Source: Actinomycetota bacterium (GTDB lineage Bacteria > Actinomycetota > Thermoleophilia > RBG-16-64-13). From it: a stretch of 64,000 nucleotides of DNA. The stretch covers positions 94,357 to 158,356 of the forward strand of contig JAAYJE010000062.1 in NCBI GenBank assembly GCA_012523095.1, written 5' to 3'. Each line of letters opens with the position of its first letter. Within the stretch, counting starts at the first letter, position 1. This document shows, piece by piece, positions 48,250-58,047 of this stretch. A program made the position numbers and the translations under genes. Below the pieces are notes generated by a model. That model did not search any database. It was not told the origin of the DNA and saw only the letters and a list, made by a program, of their open reading frames with translations.

Positions 48250-50655
48250 ATGGTATCCAAGAATCGACATCCTCAATCCTTGGAGGGCCGATCCGGCTCC
48301 CAGGGGCCTCTTCTGGGGGAGCTGGCTGAGCTTCATGGCGTCCAGATGAGGTACCGGGACACGCGCGGGCGGTGGCGGGAGTCGCCCTTGGAGAGCGTGG
48401 CCCAGGTTCTGTGGGCGCTGGGCGCCGAGATCGACCCTGAGGATGTGGCGGTAGAGCGGTCTGGGGCCGGGCGACTGCGAGCGGAAGCGCGCCTTGCCGC
48501 GGCCATCGACGCCAGAAAGACGGTTCTCTGGGGCGGGATGGTGGAGCCGGTACTGGTGGCCTGGGACGGTGAAATGCCGGCTTTCACCCTGCGGCTGCCC
48601 GGGGCCGGGCGACACAGTTTGCGGAGCGACCTTCGTCTGACCCTCACGCTGGAAACAGGTGAGCGGTTCAGCCGGAATCTGGATCGAGGCGCCCTCGAAG
48701 TCGTAGAACGAGCAGTGTTCGGCGGGAGACGGCTGGAGGCCTGCCGCGTGCGAAGAACCACGGCGGAGAGTCTTGAGCTGCGACGGTTGCCCTTCGGCTA
48801 CCACCGGCTGTGGATCGAGTCCGGAAAGGATGCCGCCGAGGCCCATGTGATCTCGGCGCCGCGGCGCTGCTGGGCACCGGGCGGCCGGATAGGAGGTGCC
48901 GGTCGGGACACTGTGGCTCTGGGTACCGCGGACCCGGGCTCTGAGGATGAGCCCTGCCCGTGGGGTCTCTTCGTACCCTTGTACGCGTTGCGGAGCGAGC
49001 GGGACTGGGGAGCGGGCGACTTGGCCGACCTGCGGGACCTATGCGAGCAGGTGGATGAAGTGGGGGGCACCGTGGTGGCGACGCTGCCCCTTCTGGCCTC
49101 GTATCTTGATCGTCCCTTCGAGCCCAGCCCTTACCGTCCGGTGAGCCGTCTGTTCTGGAACGAGTTCTATCTCGCTGTGGAGCAGATCCCCGAGTATGGA
49201 CCGTGCCGGGCGGCCCGAGAGATACGGGATTCCGCCGGGATCCAGGAGAGGTTGGCCGGTCTTCGGGCGGAGCCGTTCGTCGACTATCGAGAGGTCGCAG
49301 CTCTCAAGAGGCGCGTGGTGGAGGAGCTGAGCCGGTGCTTCTTCGAGAGAGCTGAGGGTCGGCGCAGGAACAAGTTCGAGGGCTTTCTGCAGGATCACCC
49401 GGACGTCGGGGACTACGCCGCGTTCCGGGCGCGGGTGGACGCTGTCGGAGCGGATTGGAGAAGCCGGCCCCGCGGTGCGTCTACGGACACCCGGCCCGAA
49501 GGATGGCGTGAGGCCGAACGGTATCACCTCTACTGCCAGTGGCAGATGGAGGAACAGCTCAGCCATCTCGTGGCGCGCGGGGATGACGCGTCGGATGACG
49601 ATGCGCCCGGAGATCGCGCTCCGGGCGGGTATGACGCTCCGGGCGGAGAGACGACGGGCCTCAGGCGCCGGCCGACAGGGCTGCTTCTCGATCTTCCCGT
49701 AGGGGTCCATCCGGGCGGGTTCGATACGTGGCGATGGCCCCAGCTGTTCGCCCCCGAGGTCTCCATGGGGGCGCCGCCCGACAGCTTCTTCGCCGGTGGC
49801 CAGGACTGGGAGTCCCCACCGCTTCATCCGGACCGGGCCCGCGAACAGGGCCATCAATACTTCGCGCAGTGTGTGCGTCATCACATGCGCCACGCGCAGT
49901 TCCTGCGTGTGGACCACGTGATGGGTCTGCACCGTCTGTTCTGGGTCCCGGAGGGGAAAGAACCGGCAGACGGCGTCTACGTCGGCTACCCTGCAGAAGA
50001 GCTCTACGCAGTTCTCTCACTAGAGTCGCATCGGCACCGGACGGTGGTGGTGGGTGAGGACTTGGGGACCGTCCCGCCCGGAGTGCGGAGCGGCATGCGA
50101 CGTCATGGGGTGCTGGGGACGTGGGTCCTTCAGAGCTCGCTGCGACCCAGGGCGGCAGAGCCCATCGCCCGGGCGCCGCGTCATGCAGTGGCTAGTTTGG
50201 GGACGCACGATATGTCACCGTTCGCCGGTTTCCTTGAGGGGGCGGACATACGAGCGAGGGTGGAGACGGGGCAACTCGACGAAGAAGGGGCGCGGCGCGC
50301 GGGCGCGGCGCGTGGGCGGCTCGTGACAAGGTTGGCGGCTGCGCTGGAGTCGGAGGCCTCGCATACGTCGGGGACCGCACCGACGCCGGTGCTGGTGCCC
50401 GCGCCGGACCCCGGCTCCCATGAGGCGGCGATGTTGGAAGGCGCTCTCGCCTACCTGCTAAGGAGCGAGGCCGCCCTAGTGCTCGTCAACCTGGAAGATC
50501 TCCTCCTGGAGACCAGACCCCAGAATCTGCCGGGCACGGGTGCGGAATGGAAGAACTGGCGACGAAAGATCGGGGGGTCGGAAGCTGTGGCTCGACAGGC
50601 GGTGGTGCGGTTCGCTCGAGAGATCACCGACCGGTTTGTGATGCCTAGCCCCTGA
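48250..50655 (+). CDS. malQ: 4-alpha-glucanotransferase (amylomaltase)
   Basis: An 801-aa GH77 enzyme that transfers maltooligosaccharide segments. The nucleophile Asp555 (FLRVDHVMGLHRLFW), acid Glu603 (VVGEDLGTVPPGV) and third Asp (LGTHDMSPF) are in place. The N-terminal ~200 residues form the extra beta-rich domain of long MalQ proteins. An Asp/Gly/Ala-rich insert of ~30 residues (about 437-470, DDASDDDAPGDRAPGG) interrupts the catalytic part before the conserved DLPVGVHPGGFDTW and is unusual. It pairs functionally with the divergent phosphorylase. Confidence 0.93.
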   Translation: MVSKNRHPQSLEGRSGSQGPLLGELAELHGVQMRYRDTRGRWRESPLESVAQVLWALGAEIDPEDVAVERSGAGRLRAEARLAAAIDARKTVLWGGMVEPVLVAWDGEMPAFTLRLPGAGRHSLRSDLRLTLTLETGERFSRNLDRGALEVVERAVFGGRRLEACRVRRTTAESLELRRLPFGYHRLWIESGKDAAEAHVISAPRRCWAPGGRIGGAGRDTVALGTADPGSEDEPCPWGLFVPLYALRSERDWGAGDLADLRDLCEQVDEVGGTVVATLPLLASYLDRPFEPSPYRPVSRLFWNEFYLAVEQIPEYGPCRAAREIRDSAGIQERLAGLRAEPFVDYREVAALKRRVVEELSRCFFERAEGRRRNKFEGFLQDHPDVGDYAAFRARVDAVGADWRSRPRGASTDTRPEGWREAERYHLYCQWQMEEQLSHLVARGDDASDDDAPGDRAPGGYDAPGGETTGLRRRPTGLLLDLPVGVHPGGFDTWRWPQLFAPEVSMGAPPDSFFAGGQDWESPPLHPDRAREQGHQYFAQCVRHHMRHAQFLRVDHVMGLHRLFWVPEGKEPADGVYVGYPAEELYAVLSLESHRHRTVVVGEDLGTVPPGVRSGMRRHGVLGTWVLQSSLRPRAAEPIARAPRHAVASLGTHDMSPFAGFLEGADIRARVETGQLDEEGARRAGAARGRLVTRLAAALESEASHTSGTAPTPVLVPAPDPGSHEAAMLEGALAYLLRSEAALVLVNLEDLLLETRPQNLPGTGAEWKNWRRKIGGSEAVARQAVVRFAREITDRFVMPSP

Positions 50656-50668
50656 GAGTCGGCGGCTC

Positions 50669-52300
50669 TTACCCTTGCGGGACGCCGTGCTGGTAGGAGA
50701 TCTCCCGCGACTGCGATTTGACCCCACACATCACAATCCCCAAGGCCGTGAGTTCGGCCCTCTCCAACAGCTGTCTCACCTGCGCGGCTTCCGCGCGGGT
50801 ATCACGCCCCAGCATGCCGGCAAGGACCAGGGCGTCGACGTATTGAGCGAGGGCTAATGTGTCGGGCGCCGCGAGCAGGGGTGGACCGTCGAGGATCACA
50901 TAGTCCGAGATTCCCTCGAACTCGGCCAGCATATCGGTCATGGCGCCCGACTCGAGAACCTCCGCCGGGTTGGAAAGCAGGGGGCCACCGGTCATGCACA
51001 AAAACTTGGATATGGGCGCCTCGTCTGAGTCGGACTTTGGTTGGAAGTCAATAGGCGGGCTTACGAACTGATCCAACTCGACGGCTTTGATCTTGGTCGA
51101 CCAGGAGACATCACGGTCCAATAGAACGTCACTCAGGCCTTCGTCATTGGGTAGACGCAGGTACTGGTGGACATTCGGATTGTAGAAGTCGGCATCGACC
51201 AGGACCACACGATCACCCGCCAGGGCCATGGTCAGCGCCAGGTTGACGGCGAGAGTGGTCTTGCCCGCTTCACGGCCCACGCTGGTGATGAGCACGCTCC
51301 TCTTGCTCTCCCCGAATCCGAGCACCTTCAGGTTCGACCGCAACATGCGCATCGATTCGAGGAGCGCCTCGTTCCCTTGCCTGAAGCCGACGGCTCGGTT
51401 GCCGGCAGGCGCTTTCTTGCTCCTTCTGCCTGAGGTTGGGGGGAGGGCGCCGATGACGGGAAGGTGCGTGATGTCTTCCAGCGTGGCCTGATCCTTGATC
51501 CGCTTGTCTCGGCGGTCGAGTATCGTAGCCAGGATCAGCCCCAGGACGAGCCCGACGCCTAGTCCAAGCAGCAGATTGAAGAAGGGCCGGGGGAAGTACG
51601 GTGAGATCGGCGCCGTCGCCTTCTCCAGGATCTCGTAGTCGCTGATGTCTTTCGAAAGCAGGATCTCGAGGTCGTCGCGCTGCTGTCTGACGGTAATCCC
51701 GTATGAGGATGCGGCTTCCTCCGGACTCAGTGATTGGAGGCGGGCATCGACAAGCCCTTGAGTCTCGCTCAGCAGTCCTGTGATCTCCTCCCGGCGCTGC
51801 TGGATGAACTCGGCCGCGAAGGTGTCGGCGATGTCGGTCGCCTGGAAAGGGTCGGCCGCGTCGGCCTTGATGCTGATCACGTCCGTCTGTGGATCCGCCG
51901 TAACCTCGACCGACGAACGCAGCTCAGAGGCTCCGATGGACCCGCCCATGGCCCGGCTCACTCGGCCTGCGAACACGGAGGTCTTAAGCGTCGTGGCGTC
52001 TCTGGAAACGTTATGCAGGGAGTCGGCTCCGCCCGAGGAGGAAAGGGCCTGCGAGACCAGTTGGGCCTCGCGCGCCGCGTAGACCAACTGCGTCGTTGCC
52101 GCATACCGGGTCTCGAGTAGCATCGACACGCCGTAGGCGATGCCGCCTACGATCACTATGGTGATAAGGATGACCCACCAGCGTTCGCGCAGGGCCCGCA
52201 GGGCACGGGCAAACCCACGCGGCCTGCCGTCGCGATCGAGGGTCGAGCTCATGATGCTGGGGTCGTGGTAGATGGTCGCATAGTACTCATTATCGGTCAT
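50669..52300 (-). CDS. Wzz-type polysaccharide co-polymerase/tyrosine autokinase
   Basis: A 543-aa protein with two membrane helices (about residues 41-62 and 236-256) flanking an extracytoplasmic Wzz loop, then a cytosolic BY-kinase domain. Walker A is SVGREAGKTTLAVNL, Walker A' is VVLVDADF, and Walker B is YVILDGPPLL. The C-terminus has only one Tyr (SREISYQHGVPQG), so the usual Tyr cluster is minimal. It probably regulates chain length of an exported polysaccharide. The start at 52300 has no strong ribosome site; Met17 is an alternative. Confidence 0.88.
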   Translation of the reverse strand: MTDNEYYATIYHDPSIMSSTLDRDGRPRGFARALRALRERWWVILITIVIVGGIAYGVSMLLETRYAATTQLVYAAREAQLVSQALSSSGGADSLHNVSRDATTLKTSVFAGRVSRAMGGSIGASELRSSVEVTADPQTDVISIKADAADPFQATDIADTFAAEFIQQRREEITGLLSETQGLVDARLQSLSPEEAASSYGITVRQQRDDLEILLSKDISDYEILEKATAPISPYFPRPFFNLLLGLGVGLVLGLILATILDRRDKRIKDQATLEDITHLPVIGALPPTSGRRSKKAPAGNRAVGFRQGNEALLESMRMLRSNLKVLGFGESKRSVLITSVGREAGKTTLAVNLALTMALAGDRVVLVDADFYNPNVHQYLRLPNDEGLSDVLLDRDVSWSTKIKAVELDQFVSPPIDFQPKSDSDEAPISKFLCMTGGPLLSNPAEVLESGAMTDMLAEFEGISDYVILDGPPLLAAPDTLALAQYVDALVLAGMLGRDTRAEAAQVRQLLERAELTALGIVMCGVKSQSREISYQHGVPQG

Positions 52301-52338
52301 CCAGGCGAGGACTGTAGTACCTGGACCGTCGGAACAAA

Positions 52339-52365
52339 GAGGGGCCCGGATCGTCCGGACCCCTC
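52339..52365 (-). terminator. Candidate rho-independent terminator
   Basis: A 12-bp stem (one G-U wobble when read on the minus strand) with a CGA loop, followed on that strand by TTTGTT. It lies between the beta-helix gene and the autokinase gene, both on the minus strand, and would end the beta-helix transcript. The T-run is short. Confidence 0.5.
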
Positions 52366-52438
52366 ATGGTCGTCGTGTTGTCGAGCAGCGCCGGCTGTCA
52401 GGTCAGACTCGCCATGGGCTGCATATGTGTTTGTCGGT

Positions 52439-54061
52439 TCAGAACAGCCAACGGAACCAGTTGAACCAACTGATCAAGGGACTCTTGACCGTAGTGGTCG
52501 TCGTCGTCGGTGCAAGCGTAGTAGTGGTCGTCGGCGCGACTGTGGTCGTCGGCGATCCTGCTATCGTTACTACCGAAGTGGCGCTATCGATTATCTTCCC
52601 TTGTCTGTTGTAGGCTATGACTTTGATGGTGTGAGTGCTGCCCGACGCCAGTCTGCTGCTGTTCCAGGCACAGGAGTATGGCGCCGACTGGTCCACGAGC
52701 CGCCTAACGCCGTCGACATAGAAGTACACGCTCGAAACCGGTTGGGATGAAGCAACGGTTGCCGTTATGGTGACGGTTCCCTTAGCAACCTGACTTCCAT
52801 GTACTGGACTCGTGATGACGACGGGAGCCGGTGCCGGCGTCTGTGGGGCTACCGTGGTGGTGGTCGGCGCTGCGGTCGTTGTGGTCGATGATGTGGTGGT
52901 GGTCGTGGTCACCGGCGGTAGGGTCGTGGTGGTCGTGCTGGTCGTAGTAGTGGTGGCTGCCGCAGTGGTGGTTGTGGGGGCTACTGTGGTGGTGGTCGGC
53001 GCGACTGTGGTCGTCGTGGAGGCGCCCAGGGTCACGTTCTCAAACGTAGCCCCAGTTCCCAGAGTCGTGCCTTGATATGTGCCATTGCGGAATACGATGC
53101 CGCTGGCGGGGCCGTCCGAATAGGGTCGACTGAGGCTGTCTCCGCGGCCGGCCGAGAACCCGTCGAAAAGCACCCTGGCTGCGCTGCTGTGGATACGTAC
53201 GCACGGGCTGTCCTTCGCGGTCATGATGAGCGTCGTATTTCTGAAGGTGACGTCGGAGAAACCCCAGACGACCAAGGGATAGCGGCCCGTGGTGGCGTCG
53301 ATGAAGACATCGTCAAATACGAGGTGATCCGATGCTCCGCTTTCAGTGTAGAGGTGCAGGCAGTAGCCGGAGCCTCCGGTGATCCTGACATTAGCGAAAG
53401 TCAGATTGCGCAGAGTACGCTCCAGATAGATGCCGTGGCCTGGGTTTGCTGTCAGATTGGACGCCTGAACATCCAGGTTAGTGAATGTGCTGTCTGAGAC
53501 GTTGGCTACGAAAAGAGGCACGGCGCACTGCTGTGCTTTGAAGGTATCCAGGACCAAACCTGTACTCTGAGGGCCGCTGCCGAGCTTCAGTCCGTGGCCC
53601 AGATTCCTGAAGGTCAGGTCCCTCATCGTGACGTCGATTGGACCGGACAGTTCCAGGCCGGACGTACGATAGGCCGCCCCTGGCCCTTCGAAAGTCAGAC
53701 CGGAGAATGTGACACCTCTGAGGTCATAGCCCTTAAGCATCACGTCTTCGAAAGAAGCGGTCAACACGCTCTTGCCTGGTGTTCCCACGATGTTGATGTT
53801 CTTGTACACATTCACACGCGCCGGGACCGTCCAAGTCCCCGGCGGCACCGTGACCGTGCCGCCCGCCGGACAGGCTGTGATGGCGGCTTTCAAGTCGAAA
53901 GAGGCCGGCTTATCTGCCAACGCTTGGCCCGGCCACAGGAAGACAAGCATGGCCGCAGCGAGCATGATGCAGAACGTCAGCCCCGAACGTAGTCTCGGTC
54001 TCTGGCTACAGTCGCCCTTCGTATGCAGTCTGGCTGCCGACGAGGTGCTCGACAGTTTCAT
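52439..54061 (-). CDS. Secreted parallel beta-helix protein with Thr-rich linkers
   Basis: A 540-aa extracellular protein. Residues ~28-50 are a signal peptide (LTFCIMLAAAMLVFLWPGQALA). Residues ~52-350 are right-handed beta-helix repeats (short strands such as GVTFSGLTFEG, TNLDVQASNL, LVFDDVFIDA). A Thr/Pro/Ala linker (TTTTVAPTTTT units) follows, then an Ig-like domain (PAPVVITSPVHGSQVAKG...), a second Thr-rich linker and an aromatic tail (SWFNWFRWLF). AGGAGG precedes the ATG. It may be a surface polysaccharide-binding or lyase-like protein; no catalytic residues were recognised. Confidence 0.83.
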   Translation of the reverse strand: MKLSSTSSAARLHTKGDCSQRPRLRSGLTFCIMLAAAMLVFLWPGQALADKPASFDLKAAITACPAGGTVTVPPGTWTVPARVNVYKNINIVGTPGKSVLTASFEDVMLKGYDLRGVTFSGLTFEGPGAAYRTSGLELSGPIDVTMRDLTFRNLGHGLKLGSGPQSTGLVLDTFKAQQCAVPLFVANVSDSTFTNLDVQASNLTANPGHGIYLERTLRNLTFANVRITGGSGYCLHLYTESGASDHLVFDDVFIDATTGRYPLVVWGFSDVTFRNTTLIMTAKDSPCVRIHSSAARVLFDGFSAGRGDSLSRPYSDGPASGIVFRNGTYQGTTLGTGATFENVTLGASTTTTVAPTTTTVAPTTTTAAATTTTTSTTTTTLPPVTTTTTTSSTTTTAAPTTTTVAPQTPAPAPVVITSPVHGSQVAKGTVTITATVASSQPVSSVYFYVDGVRRLVDQSAPYSCAWNSSRLASGSTHTIKVIAYNRQGKIIDSATSVVTIAGSPTTTVAPTTTTTLAPTTTTTTVKSPLISWFNWFRWLF

Positions 54062-54458
54062 TAGGTACCTCCTGAAACACGGGCCTGATTTGAAAAGCTC
54101 TGGTGTCCCAGGGCGACCCTGGGGACTTCGGCATCCCGGCTGACTCTCGACGGAGTTCCGTGGCTTTGCGTCCTCGCCTCACGACGAGTCTGCCTTTTCG
54201 CGTCCGGCCAACTGCTATGTACTGTCGCCAGAGTTATCGGCCGAGCGCGCCCGTCCCCTTAGTAAGTATTTTCATATTGCGCAAAAGAATGCACTACAAG
54301 CGCAAGACGCAGAGACTAAGCTGAGGATGTCTGGACAGGTTGAACGAAGTTGACGCAGCGCCGGTAGGTGGTGTCCTTGCCGGCAGCGGTCGAGGTTCCG
54401 GCGGCCAGGTCCTAGGGGTGGAGCGGCTACGGCTCCATCTGGGACGATGGCTCAGGTC
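54062..54458. other. Intergenic stretch upstream of beta-helix gene
   Basis: About 400 bases without a supported gene. It must contain the promoter of the beta-helix gene on the minus strand. The A/T-rich part near 54260-54310 is the only visible change in composition; I could not define a -35/-10 pair. Confidence 0.4.
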
Positions 54459-55643
54459 TCACGCTGATGAGTCGGCCGGTCCTGGTGGTGAGTCCCTGAC
54501 GTTCGCTCCAGGGACAGCCGAGGCTTGCCGCCGTCTCAGGGTAGGCAGCGTTCTGTCCTTGAGGAAATACAACAGGCGCGATTTTGGACCGCCGTGGTAG
54601 ATCCAGAACTGGGAATGGGGCAGGTACTGCTTCGTCCAATACAGTTTGTAGTCATACAGGTCGCCCGCCATGTCACACTGGTCGACTCCGAGCGTGCAGA
54701 GATCCTGCAGGAGCGTTGAGAACAAGTACACGCCTGGGGAGCACATCTTGAAAGCAAGGTCGTAGTCGGTGGCGAGGCCGATGACGCCACGATCCCCTCT
54801 CATGACCATGTTGAAGGCGATCGGCTGACCATCTACAGTGAGAATCCATATGTAGAGCCGTCGTCGCAGGACTTCATCCTCCGCCAACGCCCGATAGAAA
54901 GCACGATAGGCCGGTCTACCACCCAGGTCGGAACCGGCCCCCGCCTTCCAGCTGCGGGCACTGATGTCAAAGCACGTCTCCAGTGCGCCAGGGACATCGC
55001 CTGTTCCCAGCACGGATTGCACGTCGACTACGCCGAGCCTCGACAGGCGGTTCCGCGAGGCGTTGATGTTCTCGCGCAACTTCGGACTTATGGTCCTGCG
55101 GAAGGCTTGGAATCCCTGCGAGAGATCGATGAAGGGAGACCGGCGGTCCAAGGTCTCAACGAACCGCATGCCGGTGTCTGTGAGAGCGGTTCTCCACTGG
55201 TCCAGCCAGACGTCGCGCGGCACATTGGCCAAGATGGCCAGATCCCATTCCTTGGAGAGGGCCTTGACCAGGCTCCACAACACAGTGGTCCCGCGGTCGG
55301 CATCTGGGTCTACCAGGAAACCTGACCGGGGTGTGACCGCGTTGGCAACAAATCGCAGCACCTGGACGTCTAATCTCTTGATGGTCTCCTCGACAACCAT
55401 CATCGGCGCTGCAGCGACCAGGCGTCCTTTCGACCATACAGTGGGCACGAGAAGCCGGGCGTCGCCGCCAAATGCGTCCCACCAATGGTCCAGCCACTGG
55501 TGGGTGCGCCACGGGGAGTCGACCGCGCTCCGCTCCAGCAGGCTGTTCCAGTCGCTCCGGAGGGCGCTGAATGCTCCGTGGTCGCGGATAGTCTGAGTGT
55601 CTACGCTGGGGCCGGGGTGGAAAGCGCGCATTGTGGATACCAT
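54459..55643 (-). CDS. GNAT-fold acyltransferase (CelD/FemAB-like)
   Basis: A 394-aa soluble protein of the Acetyltransf_6 (BioF2-like) type. It has an N-terminal half with SPWRTHQWLDHWWDAF and a C-terminal GNAT half with ALAEDEVLRRRLYIWIL, PIAFNMVMRGDRGVIGLATDYD and the MAGDLYDYKLYWTKQY end-motif. It probably acylates a cell-surface glycan precursor using an acyl-CoA. It is in line with the deacetylase and O-antigen-ligase-like genes on the same strand. Confidence 0.8.
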   Translation of the reverse strand: MVSTMRAFHPGPSVDTQTIRDHGAFSALRSDWNSLLERSAVDSPWRTHQWLDHWWDAFGGDARLLVPTVWSKGRLVAAAPMMVVEETIKRLDVQVLRFVANAVTPRSGFLVDPDADRGTTVLWSLVKALSKEWDLAILANVPRDVWLDQWRTALTDTGMRFVETLDRRSPFIDLSQGFQAFRRTISPKLRENINASRNRLSRLGVVDVQSVLGTGDVPGALETCFDISARSWKAGAGSDLGGRPAYRAFYRALAEDEVLRRRLYIWILTVDGQPIAFNMVMRGDRGVIGLATDYDLAFKMCSPGVYLFSTLLQDLCTLGVDQCDMAGDLYDYKLYWTKQYLPHSQFWIYHGGPKSRLLYFLKDRTLPTLRRRQASAVPGANVRDSPPGPADSSA

Positions 55644-55659
55644 CCAGATCCCGGGTCCA

Positions 55660-56652
55660 TCACAGAGGGTGGACCTCGAGCCGGCGTTGGGCGCGGATCT
55701 GAACAGCCGCTTCGGACAGCGTCATGCCGATGATCCCTTTCTTCAGGCAGTAGTCCAAGAACACCTCGAGTCGAGCAAGGACGGCGCGCACAGATTCTGG
55801 CGTTGGAGTCCGAGGACTGCCTCCCGGCATCAGTTCACTGGAGTGCACCATCATGACCGCTACCCCGTAATTGGTGACTTGGGATTCACACGCCTTCTGA
55901 AGATTACCAGGCGTCTGGAGGTGAGCCGGATGGAGCCACACCGGTTGCGGGCGAGGCCAGCGCCCACGGCTTGCCTTGCGCAGAGCTCTGACGGGAATAG
56001 AGCGCTGGTACCTCCTCAGAAGGGCCGGCGACCTTCGCAAATAGTCGTATGTGGGGGTGACGGTGACGGGAATCTCGAGAAGACCCGGATCCCCAGTTTC
56101 TGCAACGATGAACGGTGCCGATGAGTGACTGGAGAAGTCCGGACCGCCAAGGCCATTCGGCAGGCCCGGTGTGCGGCTCCAGTTGGTCAGGGGCGTGACA
56201 GAGGAGTCGACAAGGTACCCCAGCTCAGCCAACACCTGAGCGGAGGAGTTGTTCAGGCCGAAGCGCCCAGCCCGGAAGGCTGTTGGGCGAACACCGAAGG
56301 TGTCCTGGATCTGGCCGGTCAGAGTCTCGAGTTTGGCTCTGACGAGATCGATCGGAAGCTCGCTTATGAAGGCGTGGGACCGGTCGTTGAAACCAAACCC
56401 CGGCTTCTCGTCGAAGGGCGGCGTCGTCCAGGGGTGCAGATGGGCGCCGACCTCGGCTGCGCCTGCACTGATCCACCTGCGAAGAAGAACCTGCGCTGCG
56501 GGGTCGGCGGCGATCTCGGAAGTCACGAGGTAGGTCGGGGCCACACCCCGTTCTTGACAGATACGCTGGAAGGGTTCCCAGTAGCCCACATTCGCGGTGC
56601 TCAGAGGAATTCCATGGGCCCACTGGTTGTCGGCCTCGGTATCGACTGTCAT
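55660..56652 (-). CDS. Polysaccharide deacetylase-family protein
   Basis: A 330-aa protein of the NodB/WalW-like fold. The metal motif begins at VDTEAD, and VGAHLHPW supplies two His; FRAGRFGLN, VDSSVTP and MMVHSSELMPGG are the later barrel motifs. It should remove N-acetyl groups from a glycan. The ATG at 56652 lacks a nearby ribosome site: AGGAGAG is some 20 nt upstream and a stop blocks any extension, so the true start may be a rare codon within SPIVLV. It lies 16 bp upstream of the acyltransferase. Confidence 0.83.
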   Translation of the reverse strand: MTVDTEADNQWAHGIPLSTANVGYWEPFQRICQERGVAPTYLVTSEIAADPAAQVLLRRWISAGAAEVGAHLHPWTTPPFDEKPGFGFNDRSHAFISELPIDLVRAKLETLTGQIQDTFGVRPTAFRAGRFGLNNSSAQVLAELGYLVDSSVTPLTNWSRTPGLPNGLGGPDFSSHSSAPFIVAETGDPGLLEIPVTVTPTYDYLRRSPALLRRYQRSIPVRALRKASRGRWPRPQPVWLHPAHLQTPGNLQKACESQVTNYGVAVMMVHSSELMPGGSPRTPTPESVRAVLARLEVFLDYCLKKGIIGMTLSEAAVQIRAQRRLEVHPL

Positions 56653-56830
56653 AACTAAGACTATCGGGCTTCTCTCCTAATGACGGTAGACTAAACGGTT
56701 CGCTCACGGTCCCGGCCGGTTCGCAGCTCCAGAGTAGCAGAGAACCATAAGGGTCGGTTCAGTCGGTTCGGCCTATAAGACAATCGCTACACGCAGCTCC
56801 AGCTCGTTGGTGACACCGGCCAAGCAGTGC

Positions 56831-58045
56831 TTACTCTTCCAAAAGAGGAAGGGGTGAATCGGGCCGCTCCTCAGGATCCTTAACGGATATCTGTGTCTCC
56901 GGCGCTGAAGCATTGGCAGCGATGATGGCGAATCCAAACCACAGCGAGAACAAGGTCGTGAAATTGGCCACGAGAGACGTCCCGACCAATACAAGAAATA
57001 GAAGCAGCCAGAGATGGAGGCGGGGATTTCTCCGGAGTACGACCGGCGCGACCGCGGTCGCCAGCAAGAGAGCAAGTAGCAGCAATCCCATGAGCCCCCC
57101 CTCCACAGCGGTCTCAACGACAAGACTGTGCGCGGACCACGCCCAGCCCATCTTGGCCTGCGTGGCGAGACGGAAGGTCCCGGCGCCGGTGCCCGTGAAG
57201 AGATGCTCTTTGAACGACTCCAAGCCGGTAGACCAGATGGTCGTTCGCCCGGTGAGAGTGTCAAGGGAACTGGTCTCCAGCGAGAACGTGACGCGTTTGA
57301 CGTTCTCCTGTAGCGTTTGGTGCTCAGCCATCCCAAAGAAGAGGCCAACAAGTACGCCGAGGAACACAACCAACCAGGCGATGCGGTATACGGCTCTCTG
57401 TTTGACCAACACCAGGAACACCCCGACCATGATCGCGACGCCCGCGAGCACGAAACCACTTCGAGATCCGGTGAGAACCACGCCGAACAACCCCAGCGGG
57501 ACATAAGCGATGTTGATCCAGAAGAACGCTCCCTTTGGGCGGCCCGCGATGTTGAGCAGAGCCATCGCTATCCCAGCGGCGAGCATGTCGGCCGACTCAT
57601 TGAGACTGAAGTCCGCCGGCGCGAAACGATGTCCGACGCCGACTCCGTCTGCCAAGTAGGATTGGATGACGGCGATACTAAGGACGACGCAGCCAAGTAC
57701 GAATGCTTGGAGGAGCGCATACCTTTCCCGATTACCGCCACCGAGCTCGATGACGAGCCAAACCAACGCGAACATGGGTACCATCGCGGTCACCCGGTTG
57801 ACGGTGAACTCCGGGTTCACGCTCCAGAAGTAGCTTGCCAGTTGCCAGCAGATGAATGCGAGTACCGCGAAGAAGAACGCCGGAGGTCTGACAACCCTTC
57901 TCTCGATGGAACACGTCGTGAGGGCCGAAAGCAGTGCGATGGCTCCAAGAAGAGTTCTCCATTCAGAAGGAATGGCGGCCTGCCAGGGAATGGTGAAGAC
58001 GAAGACGAGCAGTAGACCCAGACTCAGTCTACGCATACGGCGCAC
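56831..58045 (-). CDS. O-antigen ligase/polymerase-like membrane protein
   Basis: A 404-aa protein with about 11-12 hydrophobic helices and a large loop before the C-terminal pair. The loop contains LFTGTGAGTFRLATQAKMGW and AHSLVVETAVEGG, the H-x-x-x-x-E region of the Wzy_C/WaaL family. It polymerises or ligates lipid-linked glycans outside the membrane. It starts 2 bp after the stop of the second autokinase gene, so the two are co-transcribed and probably work on the same polymer. Confidence 0.85.
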   Translation of the reverse strand: MRRMRRLSLGLLLVFVFTIPWQAAIPSEWRTLLGAIALLSALTTCSIERRVVRPPAFFFAVLAFICWQLASYFWSVNPEFTVNRVTAMVPMFALVWLVIELGGGNRERYALLQAFVLGCVVLSIAVIQSYLADGVGVGHRFAPADFSLNESADMLAAGIAMALLNIAGRPKGAFFWINIAYVPLGLFGVVLTGSRSGFVLAGVAIMVGVFLVLVKQRAVYRIAWLVVFLGVLVGLFFGMAEHQTLQENVKRVTFSLETSSLDTLTGRTTIWSTGLESFKEHLFTGTGAGTFRLATQAKMGWAWSAHSLVVETAVEGGLMGLLLLALLLATAVAPVVLRRNPRLHLWLLLFLVLVGTSLVANFTTLFSLWFGFAIIAANASAPETQISVKDPEERPDSPLPLLEE

Positions 58046-58047
58046 CC

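Noticed and set aside
48172..48846. 225-codon N-terminal extension of the phosphorylase frame
   Set aside because: It overlaps the divergent glucanotransferase, has no family similarity, and a strong AGGAGG-ATG exists at 48171.
52495..53035. Tandem repeat or CRISPR-like array
   Set aside because: The repetition is the codon pattern of Thr-rich linkers in the beta-helix protein; no conserved spacers or direct repeats of CRISPR length.
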